A DNA stretch of 20,515 nt from Gelidibacter sp035515035 (GTDB lineage Bacteria; Bacteroidota; Bacteroidia; Flavobacteriales; Flavobacteriaceae). The translations under genes were made by a program, and so were the position numbers. Shown here in pieces: positions 1 to 7,763 of the stretch. Below the pieces are notes generated by a model that saw only the letters and a list, made by a program, of their open reading frames with translations, did no database searches and was not told where the DNA came from. How positions within the stretch are numbered: the stretch's first letter is position 1; each line of letters opens with the position of its first letter. Where the stretch lies: NCBI RefSeq assembly GCF_035515035.1, contig NZ_DATJCA010000180.1:1-20515 (forward strand). The letters are read 5' to 3'.

Positions 1-1
1 C

Positions 2-1885
2 ACCAATCGTGCCATGCGGCAAATGGAACGCTCAACCAAACCGGTCGTGGCGGCACTAAGCGGATTGGCCTTAGGTGGCGGTTTGGAGATTGCCTTGGCT
101 TGCAACTATCGCATTATGACCGATCATCCTGCCAATAAAATAGGCTTGGTAGAATGCTCTGTAGGCTTATTTCCTGGATCAGGTGGAACGCAACGTTATT
201 TGAGAATGTTGGGGCCACAAAAAGCAATAGAATATATTACACAATCGCGAAAGTTATCGGCAGCACAAGCATTAAAGGATCAATTGGTCAACCAAATCTG
301 TAGTCCAGAAGACGACATCAATGCTTTAGCCAAAGCATGGATCTTGCAGAATCCTGAAGTAAAGCAACCTTGGGATGACAAGCGCTTTGTGGTTCCTGGA
401 ACCCCAAATGGCATCGGACAACTATCTGGGTATACTGAGTTTTATTCGGTTTCCAATGCCATGGCCTATAAAACCACGCACGGCAATCTACCGCACATCA
501 AAAACGTTCTGAGCGCCTTATACCATGGGAGTTCTACAGGAATTGACAATGCTTTAGAAGTTGAAGCGCGTTATTTTGTGGATACCTTATTTACTAAAGA
601 AACCAAAAACATTATTAGGGCTTCCTTCATTTTTATTGGTGATGCGGCCAAAGGAAAAGCCAAACCAAAGGGTTTTGAGCCAGTGAGCTTTAAAAAGATC
701 GGTGTTTTAGGTGCAGGAATGATGGGCGCAGGAATTGCGTATGAGTCGGCAAAATCTGGCTTGGAGGTGGTGTTGAAAGATGTATCTTTAGAAGGCGCCC
801 AAAAAGGTAAGGATTATGCGGCACGCATTGAACAGCAAAAAATAGACAAGGGTAGAAGTACTCAAGAAAAAGCAACGGCAATTTTAGATCATATCCACCC
901 TTCAGATCGTGTGGACGATTTAAAGGATTGCGATTTAATTATTGAAGCTGTTTTTGAAAATGAAGCGTTAAAAAATCGGGTCACCCAAGAAACGGAAGCG
1001 GTGATAAAGCCCGAGGTGATTTATGCCAGTAACACCTCAACCATCCCCATATCTACGTTGGCTAAAGCATCCTCAAGGTCTGATAAGTTTATAGGCTTAC
1101 ATTTCTTTTCGCCGGTGGATAAAATGCCTTTGGTAGAAGTGATTGTGGGTAAAGAAACCTCTGATGAAACCTTGGCAGCAGCTATTGATTATGTTATTAA
1201 AATACGAAAAGCACCTATTGTTGTGAATGATGGCCGCGGATTTTTCACCTCGCGTGTCTTCGGAAAATTTGTAAACGAAGGGATCACCATGTTAACAGAA
1301 GGCATTCCGCCAGCAGTCATAGAAAATGTAGCCAAAAAAATCGGCATGCCGGTTGGTCCTTTGGCGATATCCGATGAGGTCAATTTAAAACTCATGTTGG
1401 ATATTATGAGCGAAGACCCGACTCTTACAGACTTTGAAAAGGCCTTGGAAAAAACAATTTCCACCATAGTGCACACGCACAAAAGACCAGGAAAAAAGGA
1501 AGGTCACGGATTTTATGACTATCCAAAAGATGCAAAAAAACACCTTTGGAAGGAGTGGAGTACGATATATCCAACGATAGAGAACTACGACGAAGAAGAA
1601 ATAGGAAGACGTTTGTTATTCGCAATGGTCATCGATTCCTACAAATGTTTGGATAGTGGCGTGTTAAAAGAAGCGAAAGATGCGGATATAGGTTCTATCT
1701 TAGGACTTGGATTCCCAATTCACACTGGAGGCGTCATGTCTTATATCGATTATATCGGGGCACAGGAATTTAAAGACTATGCGGCGTTTTTGGCGAAAAA
1801 GCATGGCGAACGCTTCCAATTGCCAGAATCACTTATAGAGCGAATAGAAAAAGCAGGAACCAATCGCGTGTTCTATAAAAACTAA
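2..1885 (+). CDS. 3-hydroxyacyl-CoA dehydrogenase / enoyl-CoA hydratase fusion (FadB/FadJ type), 5' end missing
   Basis: This is a bifunctional beta-oxidation enzyme: it hydrates 2-enoyl-CoA and oxidises the 3-hydroxyacyl-CoA with NAD. The reading frame is open to the window edge, so about 100 N-terminal residues are missing; the Met codon at base 14 is internal. Numbering from that Met, the crotonase part shows GGGLE (Glu25) and GLVEC (Glu47), the two catalytic glutamates of FadB-type hydratases, followed by GSGGTQR. A linker leads to the NAD-binding Rossmann motif GAGMMG (233-238), then HFFSPV with the catalytic His363 and LVEV with Glu375. The C-terminal 3HCDH domain ends with the conserved stretch GFPIHTGGVMSYID. 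Every catalytic residue I can check is present. It begins a same-strand run of fatty-acid genes; a thiolase partner could lie upstream of the window, but that is not seen. Confidence 0.95.
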   Translation, partial: TNRAMRQMERSTKPVVAALSGLALGGGLEIALACNYRIMTDHPANKIGLVECSVGLFPGSGGTQRYLRMLGPQKAIEYITQSRKLSAAQALKDQLVNQICSPEDDINALAKAWILQNPEVKQPWDDKRFVVPGTPNGIGQLSGYTEFYSVSNAMAYKTTHGNLPHIKNVLSALYHGSSTGIDNALEVEARYFVDTLFTKETKNIIRASFIFIGDAAKGKAKPKGFEPVSFKKIGVLGAGMMGAGIAYESAKSGLEVVLKDVSLEGAQKGKDYAARIEQQKIDKGRSTQEKATAILDHIHPSDRVDDLKDCDLIIEAVFENEALKNRVTQETEAVIKPEVIYASNTSTIPISTLAKASSRSDKFIGLHFFSPVDKMPLVEVIVGKETSDETLAAAIDYVIKIRKAPIVVNDGRGFFTSRVFGKFVNEGITMLTEGIPPAVIENVAKKIGMPVGPLAISDEVNLKLMLDIMSEDPTLTDFEKALEKTISTIVHTHKRPGKKEGHGFYDYPKDAKKHLWKEWSTIYPTIENYDEEEIGRRLLFAMVIDSYKCLDSGVLKEAKDADIGSILGLGFPIHTGGVMSYIDYIGAQEFKDYAAFLAKKHGERFQLPESLIERIEKAGTNRVFYKN

Positions 1886-1907
1886 CATTAGTGTCCGAAA
1901 AAAAAAG

Positions 1908-2122
1908 TTTGCATATCCGCTCTTAGTCATAAGAATTAAAAACTGAAAATACAATACCGATTTTTTGTTTGCCCTCCCGATAGTTATCGGAACTAAAGGG
2001 AGCAAAAAATCTCAAATGATTAATTAATTTAAGAATAAGCCACCCTTTAGGGCCGGGGCAATGCTTATTCGGATTTTAAATGAGCAACCTCAATTTTTTA
2101 AGATTTATTGCGGATATGCAAA
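1908..2122. repeat. Nested inverted-repeat element, possible MITE or structured RNA
   Basis: A perfect 13-bp inverted repeat (tttgcatatccgc at 1908-1920, complement at 2110-2122) encloses two further imperfect hairpins. The first pairs 1959-1967 with 2003-2011 and 1974-1978 with 1998-2002, and holds the inner palindrome ccgata/tatcgg (1977-1990). The second pairs 2027-2032 with 2076-2081 and 2033-2040 with 2063-2070, with an inner ccct/aggg. The result is a three-way-junction layout of about 215 bp with no coding frame. It fills most of the left half of the 457-bp gap between the two beta-oxidation genes and could also end the upstream transcript. The identity is unknown. Confidence 0.55.
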
Positions 2123-2239
2123 AAAAATTAAAAAAGCCTTTTAAAGTAAATGATGTACAGGATTTTCAAGTTGATACCTAACTGTTTTGAAATTTTTTAC
2201 AGCAGTGTGTTTGGGCATTATTAATTTAAACAAGAGCTG

Positions 2240-2268
2240 TTTGGCAGCTTGTTACAATCAAATCTTTG
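2240..2268 (+). promoter_or_regulatory. Candidate Bacteroidota promoter for the acyl-CoA dehydrogenase gene
   Basis: A -33-like TTTG (2240-2243) is followed after 17 bp by AATCTTTG (2261-2268), one mismatch from the Bacteroidota -7 consensus TAnnTTTG. The predicted start lies about 70 nt before the ATG. The TTTG sits in the centre of an inverted repeat, agctg/cagct (2235-2239 with 2245-2249), which could be a regulator site. This is inferred from consensus matching only. Confidence 0.4.
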
Positions 2269-2342
2269 TACTTTAAGCGAAGCGGTCTTGATTCTTTATC
2301 GAACATCAATGAAAAACTAAAAAACAACTAAATAAGGTAGCC

Positions 2343-3542
2343 ATGTTACAGAACGTATTGTTAGAACGGAAAATATATGCCTCAGAAGAGCACAAAATGA
2401 TGCAAGGCATGATTCAGGATTTTATTAAAAATGAGATCTTGCCCCAAATGGACACTTGGGAAAAAGATGGCATGGTGAGTAGGGACATTTGGAAACGGGC
2501 AGGAGACTTGGGCTTGCTTTGTATGGACATGCCAGAAGAATATGGTGGTGGCGGGATGGACTTTAGTTTTAGTGCTTTGTTCATTGAAGAATTAGCTAAA
2601 AAAGCCATTAGTGGTCCTGGCTTTTCATTGCACTCCGACATTATTGCGCCCTACCTCCTAAAATGGGGAACAGAAGCTCAAAAACAACAGTATTTACCCA
2701 TTATGGCCACTGGCGACATCATTACTGCCATCGGGATGACAGAACCAAACTGTGGTTCCGATTTACAAGCGCTTCGTACCACAGCGGTAGATAAAGGCGA
2801 TCATTACCTGGTCAACGGACAAAAAACCTTTATCACCAACGGGTATATGTGTGATATGGCCATCGTGGCGGTAAAAACAAATTCCGGGACGCCAGAAGAA
2901 GGCGTTTCCTTATTGATTATGGAAAGCAAATGGGAAGGCTTCGAAAAAGGCGTGCCTTTCCATAAAATAGGAATGAAAGCACAAGACACCTGCGAGCTCT
3001 TTTTTGATAATGTCAAAGTGCCCAAAGAAAATCTCTTGGGAAAGGAAGGTGAAGGTTTTGTCATCATGATGAAAGAATTGGCACGAGAGCGTTTGTCCGT
3101 AGCTTTGGCTGCCATTGGTGGCGCCGAGGGTGCCATTGAAGAAACCCTCGAGTACACCTCTACCAGAACAGCTTTTAAGCAGCCAATTGCCGGGTTTCAA
3201 AACACCCAATTCAAGCTGGCTGAAGCGGCCGCACAATTGCAGCTCCATCAAGCGTTTGTGGACCGGTGTACAGAAGATTTGGCACAACATAAACTCTCTG
3301 CAGAAAGTGCGTCCATGGCCAAGTTTTCGGCAACGGATATGCACAGTAAAGTGGTTGACGAATGTTTACAGCTCTTTGGGGGCTATGGCTATATGTGGGA
3401 ATATCCTATTGCCAGAATGTACGCCGATAATCGGGTGGCGCGGATTTATGCGGGAACCAATGAAATCATGAAATTAGTGGTGGCAAGAGGCCTGTTTAAG
3501 GAGTTATTTGCGCAAATGAAGGCGATGCGTAAGAAAAACTAA
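2343..3542 (+). CDS. Acyl-CoA dehydrogenase, LCAD/IVD-type active site
   Basis: This FAD-dependent enzyme catalyses the first oxidation of beta-oxidation, acyl-CoA to 2-enoyl-CoA, passing electrons to an electron-transfer flavoprotein. The 399 residues match the family's usual length and carry the expected order: N-terminal helical domain, TEPNCGSD FAD signature (133-140), and C-terminal FGGYGY (345-350). The MCAD catalytic Glu position (IYEGT) is Ala370 here (IYAGTNEI). The motif ARERL instead supplies Glu249, the place used as base by long-chain and isovaleryl-CoA dehydrogenases. That points to long- or branched-chain substrates. The ATG at 2343 is chosen because the protein begins at the usual distance before the SEEHKMM...DF helix; no Shine-Dalgarno is seen. 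It lies between two intergenic repeat zones, so it is probably its own transcript. Confidence 0.95.
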   Translation: MLQNVLLERKIYASEEHKMMQGMIQDFIKNEILPQMDTWEKDGMVSRDIWKRAGDLGLLCMDMPEEYGGGGMDFSFSALFIEELAKKAISGPGFSLHSDIIAPYLLKWGTEAQKQQYLPIMATGDIITAIGMTEPNCGSDLQALRTTAVDKGDHYLVNGQKTFITNGYMCDMAIVAVKTNSGTPEEGVSLLIMESKWEGFEKGVPFHKIGMKAQDTCELFFDNVKVPKENLLGKEGEGFVIMMKELARERLSVALAAIGGAEGAIEETLEYTSTRTAFKQPIAGFQNTQFKLAEAAAQLQLHQAFVDRCTEDLAQHKLSAESASMAKFSATDMHSKVVDECLQLFGGYGYMWEYPIARMYADNRVARIYAGTNEIMKLVVARGLFKELFAQMKAMRKKN

Positions 3543-3570
3543 GCGACTATACACTAAAAAAAACCACAGA

Positions 3571-3679
3571 CTGAAAGTCTGTTGAATTCGTGAAATGAAT
3601 AGTATCGTATTTATTAAGGTTTTTATTGAACGAATAGATTTGTGGAAATTAGTGCAATTGGTGTCTAAAGCATTTAGAA
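3571..3679. repeat. 109-bp intergenic direct repeat, copy 1
   Basis: It aligns without gaps to 3742-3850 with five mismatches (about 95% identity). It begins with ctgaaagtctgttg and ends with catttagaa. In this copy the 5' edge forms a hairpin, cagact/agtctg (3567-3572 with 3576-3581), just after the acyl-CoA dehydrogenase stop. The 3' part contains roughly 10-bp subunits of the type attNGTG. No ORF is supported. Confidence 0.85.
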
Positions 3680-3741
3680 ATTAATACAGATGTAGTATAT
3701 CACATCTCTGCATAACATCAGATCCATTTTTTTCGTAAAGG

Positions 3742-3850
3742 CTGAAGGTCTGTTGAATTCGTGAAATGGATAGTATCGTATTTATTAAGGTTTTTATGGA
3801 ACGAATAGATTTGTGAAAATTAGTGCAATTGGTGTCTAAAACATTTAGAA
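3742..3850. repeat. 109-bp intergenic direct repeat, copy 2
   Basis: This is the second copy of the repeat at 3571-3679, starting 171 bp after it, with five substitutions. The hairpin at the edge of copy 1 is not preserved because the left flank differs. The 62-bp spacer between the copies shows no recognisable feature. Confidence 0.85.
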
Positions 3851-3862
3851 GCTAAAGTGAGA

Positions 3863-3910
3863 TACTTTAAAGTACATATTTACACGTTCGAACAGACGAG
3901 GTGTTAACAC
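3863..3910 (+). promoter_or_regulatory. Palindrome cluster upstream of the CaiB-family/acyl-CoA synthetase pair
   Basis: Three perfect palindromes lie within 48 bp: tactttaaagta (3863-3874), gttcgaac (3886-3893) and gtgttaacac (3901-3910). They sit 67-114 bp before the start codon of the following two-gene operon. They could be regulator binding sites. No clear TAnnTTTG box was found here, so the promoter position is unknown. Confidence 0.3.
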
Positions 3911-3976
3911 TTTTTGAGATCAACATAATAAACAACTCCCAAAGAATATTGACAAACGCCATTAAACACAAAATTA

Positions 3977-5035
3977 ATGCAAGAAACAAAGCCACTGCAA
4001 GGTATTACCGTTATAGATTTCACCCGACTCCTACCAGGACCTTTAGGTACTCATCTCTTGAGTCAGTTAGGCGCTCGGGTCATTAAGATAGAAAGTCCAA
4101 AACGTTTGGATTATACCCGTTTTTATGATCCTAAAATAGAGGAGTGTTCGGTCCTGTTCCATACGATGAACCATTTTAAGGAACAGGTCATTATCGATTA
4201 TGAAACAGTAGAAGGCTATCAAAAAGTAAGCGATTTAATCGCCACTGCCGATGTCTTGATCGAACAATTTCGTCCAGGCGCCATGGCCAGTTTTAATTTA
4301 AATTTTGAGGCTGTAAAAAAGATCAACCCCAACATTGTTTACGTCTCCGTTACAGGGTATGGGCAAAATGGAGATCTGCATACCAAGGCTGGACATGATA
4401 TTAATTATTTGGCTACTGCAGGTTTATTGGACTTAAATAGGGATGAAAATGGAAAACCAATCATTCCCGGATTTCAAATCGCAGATATTGCGGGTGGCTC
4501 CTATATGTTGCTCTCGGCGTGCACGTCTGGGTTGTTAGCACAAAAATTACAGAATAAACCACAGTATATCGATTTGAGCTTACTCGATGCCACTATCCCT
4601 TTAAATGCCATTGCACACAGTATGTCACAAGGTGGGTCCTCTTATAAAAAAATGCTCATTTTAAGTGGCATGATGGTCAACTATAACGTTTATGAATGTT
4701 CAGATGGAAAATGGATGGCATTAGGTGCTTTGGAACCTAAATTTTGGAATGCCTTCTGTGACCTGGTGAACAAACCCGAGTGGAAAGGAAAATCAGACCT
4801 AGAATTAATCAATGGCGTTTTTCCTAAAGCAGAATTGGAAGCACTTTTTAAAAGTAAAACAAGGGACGAATGGACAGATCTTAGTAAAAATTATGACACC
4901 TGCTTGTCTCCAATTTTAGAAATAGAGGAGGTCGCCAACCATGGTCACATTCAAGAACGCAAGGTTTTTAAAGAAACGCCTATCAAGAATAAAACCATAA
5001 AGACCTACGCCTCGCCTTTCAAAACCTATAGCTAA
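3977..5035 (+). CDS. CaiB/BaiF family protein, probable alpha-methylacyl-CoA racemase
   Basis: It belongs to family III CoA transferases, whose alpha-methylacyl-CoA racemase branch epimerises 2-methylacyl-CoA so that branched chains can enter beta-oxidation. The N-terminus (GITVIDFTRLLPGPLGT, then RVIKIE) is the family CoA-binding start. The racemase signature GHDINYLA gives His140 and Asp141; the stretch QIADIAGG gives Asp170, and ALEPKFW gives Glu253. These match the His/Asp/Glu residues known from AMACR and mycobacterial MCR, so racemase is favoured over CoA transferase. The 352-residue length fits. The gene starts 20 bp before the next gene begins, counting from its stop, so the two are probably cotranscribed. 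The substrate is not identifiable from sequence. Confidence 0.88.
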   Translation: MQETKPLQGITVIDFTRLLPGPLGTHLLSQLGARVIKIESPKRLDYTRFYDPKIEECSVLFHTMNHFKEQVIIDYETVEGYQKVSDLIATADVLIEQFRPGAMASFNLNFEAVKKINPNIVYVSVTGYGQNGDLHTKAGHDINYLATAGLLDLNRDENGKPIIPGFQIADIAGGSYMLLSACTSGLLAQKLQNKPQYIDLSLLDATIPLNAIAHSMSQGGSSYKKMLILSGMMVNYNVYECSDGKWMALGALEPKFWNAFCDLVNKPEWKGKSDLELINGVFPKAELEALFKSKTRDEWTDLSKNYDTCLSPILEIEEVANHGHIQERKVFKETPIKNKTIKTYASPFKTYS

Positions 5036-5055
5036 TAACCAAAACAGCGGTATCC

Positions 5056-6807
5056 ATGTCTCAACACCTTACGCGATTATTCGATTTACCAAACTATCAA
5101 TTGCGACATACGCCGCAGGACAAAGCCTTCAATACAAAAATAAAGGGACAATGGGTGGCTTTGAGTACTCAGGATTACTGTTTTCAAATCGACATTATTA
5201 GCAATGCCTTAATAGCATTAGGGGTTCAGGTAGACGATAAAATTGCTATCGTAGTGGATAAAAATAGTGTGGAATGGCATATTTTGGATATGGCTATTTT
5301 GCAGATTGGCGCTGTAAACGTGCCTTTGTATGCGACCTTGTCTTCAAAAGACTACGAATTTATCTTAAACCATTCCGATTCGAAACTATGCTTTGTTTCT
5401 AATAAAGATTTATTCGAAAAAGTACAAGCTGTTCAAAAGAACACACAAGTCTCTTCAGTTTTCAGTTTTGACAATACAGTTTCTGATCATAATTGGGAAA
5501 AACTATTAACCTTAGGAAAAAATACCGCACCTCACTCAGAAGTTGAAGCGCGTAAAGCAAATATCTCCCCAAAGCACCTCGCTACCATTATTTACACTTC
5601 GGGAACTACCGGAGTTCCTAAAGGGGTCATGATTACCCATGAAGAGCTGTTGCACACAGTGAAACTTTGTAAGGACTTATTGAATCTCAATGAGCCCTAT
5701 CTGCCCATGCTCAGTTATTTGCCTATAAGTCATGTGTTTGAGCGCTTGGTAATGTATTATTACCAGTATATGGGATTTCAAATCTATTTTGCCGAATCCT
5801 TAGAAAAACTGGTGGAAAACTTGCAGGAGGTCAAACCTGTGTTTCTGCCGATAGTGCCCCGATTATTGGAGAAAATATTTGATAAAATAATTGCCAAGGG
5901 CAACGAACTTTCAGGTCTGAAGAAAGTGCTGTTTTTCTGGGCGGTGCGTCTTGCCGAAAATACTGAGCTGGATCAAAAAAGAGGATGGCAACATGAGATA
6001 GCCGACACATTGATCTACAGTAAATGGCGCGCAATTTTTGGAGGTCACTTGCGCTTTTTAGTTTCAGGCTCGGCACCCTTACAAGAGCGCTTGATAAAAG
6101 TGTTTAGCGGAGCCGGATTGCCTATTTATGAGGGTTATGGCATGACGGAATCTTCTGGAGTGATCTCTCTTAATGGCTATAAAAAAGGGGAATCTCGTTT
6201 AAAAACCGTTGGTAAGGTAGTATCGGACTTAGAGATTAAAATCGCTGAAGATGGTGAAATCCTTTTGAAAGGACCGAATGTTTTTAAGGGCTATTACAAA
6301 GATGAGGCCAACACAAATGACGCTATTAAAGAGGGACTTTTTCATACAGGGGATATTGGCGACCTCTGCAAGGATGGATTTCTAAAGATTACCGATCGCA
6401 AGAAAGCCATATTCAAGACCTCAGGAGGGAAGTATATTGCCCCAGCCATCATCGAAAATATTATGAAACAATCGCCATTTATAGAACAAATTATGGTGAT
6501 TGGAGAAGGCTATAAAATGCCTGCCGCACTCATTCAGGTGAACTATGAATTTGTAAAAGATTGGGCAGAAAAAAACACCCATCCCCTTAAAGATGTCACT
6601 ACAGATGCCATTCTTATCGCTCGGATCCAAGAAGATATTGACCGGTATAACGAAAGCTTGGGCCACTGGGAACAAATCAAAAAATTTGAGATAACCCCTG
6701 ATGAATGGACCGTTGAAGCCGGACATTTGACGCCGACCTTAAAATTGAGACGAAAAGTGATCAAGGAAAAATACCAAGCGCTTTTTACAAAAATCTATGC
6801 CGAGTAA
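5056..6807 (+). CDS. Long-chain acyl-CoA synthetase (AMP-forming)
   Basis: It activates fatty acids to acyl-CoA through an acyl-adenylate, feeding the beta-oxidation enzymes encoded just upstream. The 583 residues show the ANL-family core motifs in order: phosphate loop YTSGTTGVPKG (180-190), YLPISHVFER (221-230), GYGMTESSG (360-368), HTGDIGD (430-436), ITDRKK (445-450) followed by KTSGGKYIAP, and Lys563 in the C-terminal LTPTLKLRRK stretch, the usual adenylation lysine. The sequence resembles the bacterial and mycobacterial FadD15-like long-chain group rather than acetyl-CoA synthetase. It is the second gene of a tight pair with the CaiB-family gene (20-bp gap). The inverted repeat at 6831-6901 may act as a transcript end. 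Confidence 0.93.
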   Translation: MSQHLTRLFDLPNYQLRHTPQDKAFNTKIKGQWVALSTQDYCFQIDIISNALIALGVQVDDKIAIVVDKNSVEWHILDMAILQIGAVNVPLYATLSSKDYEFILNHSDSKLCFVSNKDLFEKVQAVQKNTQVSSVFSFDNTVSDHNWEKLLTLGKNTAPHSEVEARKANISPKHLATIIYTSGTTGVPKGVMITHEELLHTVKLCKDLLNLNEPYLPMLSYLPISHVFERLVMYYYQYMGFQIYFAESLEKLVENLQEVKPVFLPIVPRLLEKIFDKIIAKGNELSGLKKVLFFWAVRLAENTELDQKRGWQHEIADTLIYSKWRAIFGGHLRFLVSGSAPLQERLIKVFSGAGLPIYEGYGMTESSGVISLNGYKKGESRLKTVGKVVSDLEIKIAEDGEILLKGPNVFKGYYKDEANTNDAIKEGLFHTGDIGDLCKDGFLKITDRKKAIFKTSGGKYIAPAIIENIMKQSPFIEQIMVIGEGYKMPAALIQVNYEFVKDWAEKNTHPLKDVTTDAILIARIQEDIDRYNESLGHWEQIKKFEITPDEWTVEAGHLTPTLKLRRKVIKEKYQALFTKIYAE

Positions 6808-6830
6808 ATCCATACTCAGTATAAGTTGAA

Positions 6831-6901
6831 ATTGCTTGCCCGTACGAAGCGAAGCGGAGGCGGGCCTGCCCCATCCGCCTGCCCCATCCACAGCAAGCAA
6901 T
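6831..6901. repeat. REP-like inverted repeat with internal tandem 13-mers
   Basis: The arms attgcttgc (6831-6839) and gcaagcaat (6893-6901) are perfectly complementary. Between them are the purine-rich gaagcgaagcgg motif and two exact tandem copies of gcctgccccatcc (6864-6876 and 6877-6889). The local base composition is much more GC-rich than the surroundings. It begins 24 bp after the acyl-CoA synthetase stop, so it may end or stabilise that transcript. Confidence 0.55.
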
Positions 6902-6975
6902 GACGGACAACATTTACGGATGCGGGAAGCGAAGAAACAAAGGTTGAAAGGAGATTTAATCAAGTTTTAAATAGC

Positions 6976-7010
6976 GAATCTCGAACTTTGAACATCAAAT
7001 ATCGAAGTTT
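6976..7010. repeat. Degenerate heptamer-phased array (GAAnnnn x5)
   Basis: Five consecutive 7-mers stay in phase: gaatctc, gaacttt, gaacatc, aaatatc, gaagttt. Four of the five begin GAA. A similar array lies at 17333-17367, over 10 kb away. Confidence 0.5.
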
Positions 7011-7085
7011 AGGTCAACGGAGAAACTTGAAACCTGCCCGCCCGCAGCAAAGTGGATGCGGGAAACTTTGAACCTAGAAATCGAA

Positions 7086-7122
7086 CCGCTAAGAACGCAA
7101 AGTTGTCCGCTAAGACCGCAAT
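7086..7122. repeat. Degenerate direct repeat ccgctaag-acgc/ccgc
   Basis: The string ccgctaag occurs at 7086-7093 and 7107-7114, each followed by a related a(a/c)cgcaa sequence, with a 21-bp period. No function can be assigned. Confidence 0.4.
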
Positions 7123-7202
7123 GAATTGCTTGACCGAATGCAGCCTTAGCAAAGTCGAGGACTATTTTATAGAGACGGGAAAAAGCAGACATTGTAAAAA
7201 AT

Positions 7203-7730
7203 CACAGAGGGATGACATCTTTGTAACAAGCGTATAACTTATCACAAACGAGCCCTGTAGGGGCGACATCTTGAATAAAATTAATTTAACTTCCAAGCTC
7301 TCACAAATCACAAAACAAGATTCCATGTGAATCAACTCCGTAGGAGCGACATCTCTAATAGCGCTATATTAATTTTACTTCCAATGCCTCACAAATATTT
7401 TTTATAAAGGTTATTAAGCACCTCTAAATCGTAATCTGTTACTTGTGCCATTGTTGGTGTTTTCCACCAGCAATTTTCACTTAATTCTAACGTCTGGAAA
7501 CCGTATGCCTAAGGCATTTAAGTTAATTAGTGCTATTTGAGAAGATTTAGAATGCTTTTAAAGTCATCTTAAAACCTTACTATATATAAATTGTCAATGT
7601 ATGGACTTACCTTTTATTATCCTCTGTTCGATTAAATTATGGTCCTTCGGCACGGTGTAAATCCTGTAGGGATGACCTCTTCGTAAAAAGACAACCCCAT
7701 GTAGGTTGAGCCCTGTAGGGGTGACATCTT
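7203..7730. repeat. Family of short hairpins with conserved gacatct tail, 4-5 copies
   Basis: Four 13-nt imperfect palindromes occur at 7252-7264, 7335-7347, 7661-7673 and 7710-7722, with cores ccctgtagggg, ctccgtaggag, tcctgtaggga and ccctgtagggg. Each is followed by (c/t)gacatct or gacctct. A weaker fifth copy, without a good stem, is at about 7203-7223. Stem positions change in pairs between copies (C-G versus T-A), which supports selection on the hairpin or its origin as a palindromic element. Confidence 0.6.
7389..7508 (-). pseudogene. Decayed copy of the amidase 3' end
   Basis: Read on the minus strand, 7389-7442 encodes VTDYDLEVLNNLYKKYL followed by a stop. This is nearly identical to the last residues of the amidase at 7764-8702 (LTDYDLKVLNNLYKKYL). 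The frame stays open upstream to 7508 but no longer resembles the amidase. The similarity continues past both stop codons through the hairpin repeats (7322-7442 against 7696-7815), so a segment spanning gene end and flank was duplicated. A functional 20-residue ORF (Met codon at 7449-7451) is possible but unlikely. Confidence 0.6.
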
Positions 7731-7763
7731 AAATAGCGTTACATTAACTTAACTTCCCAGTAC

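Larger units (their letters stand above)
6808..7763. other. 956-bp repeat-rich intergenic region
   Basis: No intact gene is supported here. It holds a REP-like palindrome (6831-6901), a heptamer-phased array (6976-7010), a degenerate ccgctaag repeat (7086-7122), four or five copies of a short hairpin followed by gacatct (7203-7730), and a decayed copy of the amidase gene end (7389-7508). Both flanking genes converge on it, so it probably contains the transcript ends of both. Confidence 0.8.

Noticed and set aside
2910..3344. 144-codon open frame on the minus strand inside the acyl-CoA dehydrogenase gene
   Set aside because: It lies wholly opposite a conserved enzyme and shows no protein family features; it is a shadow frame.
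3571..3850. CRISPR-like direct repeats
   Set aside because: There are only two copies, each 109 bp, with no short regular spacers and no cas genes in the window.
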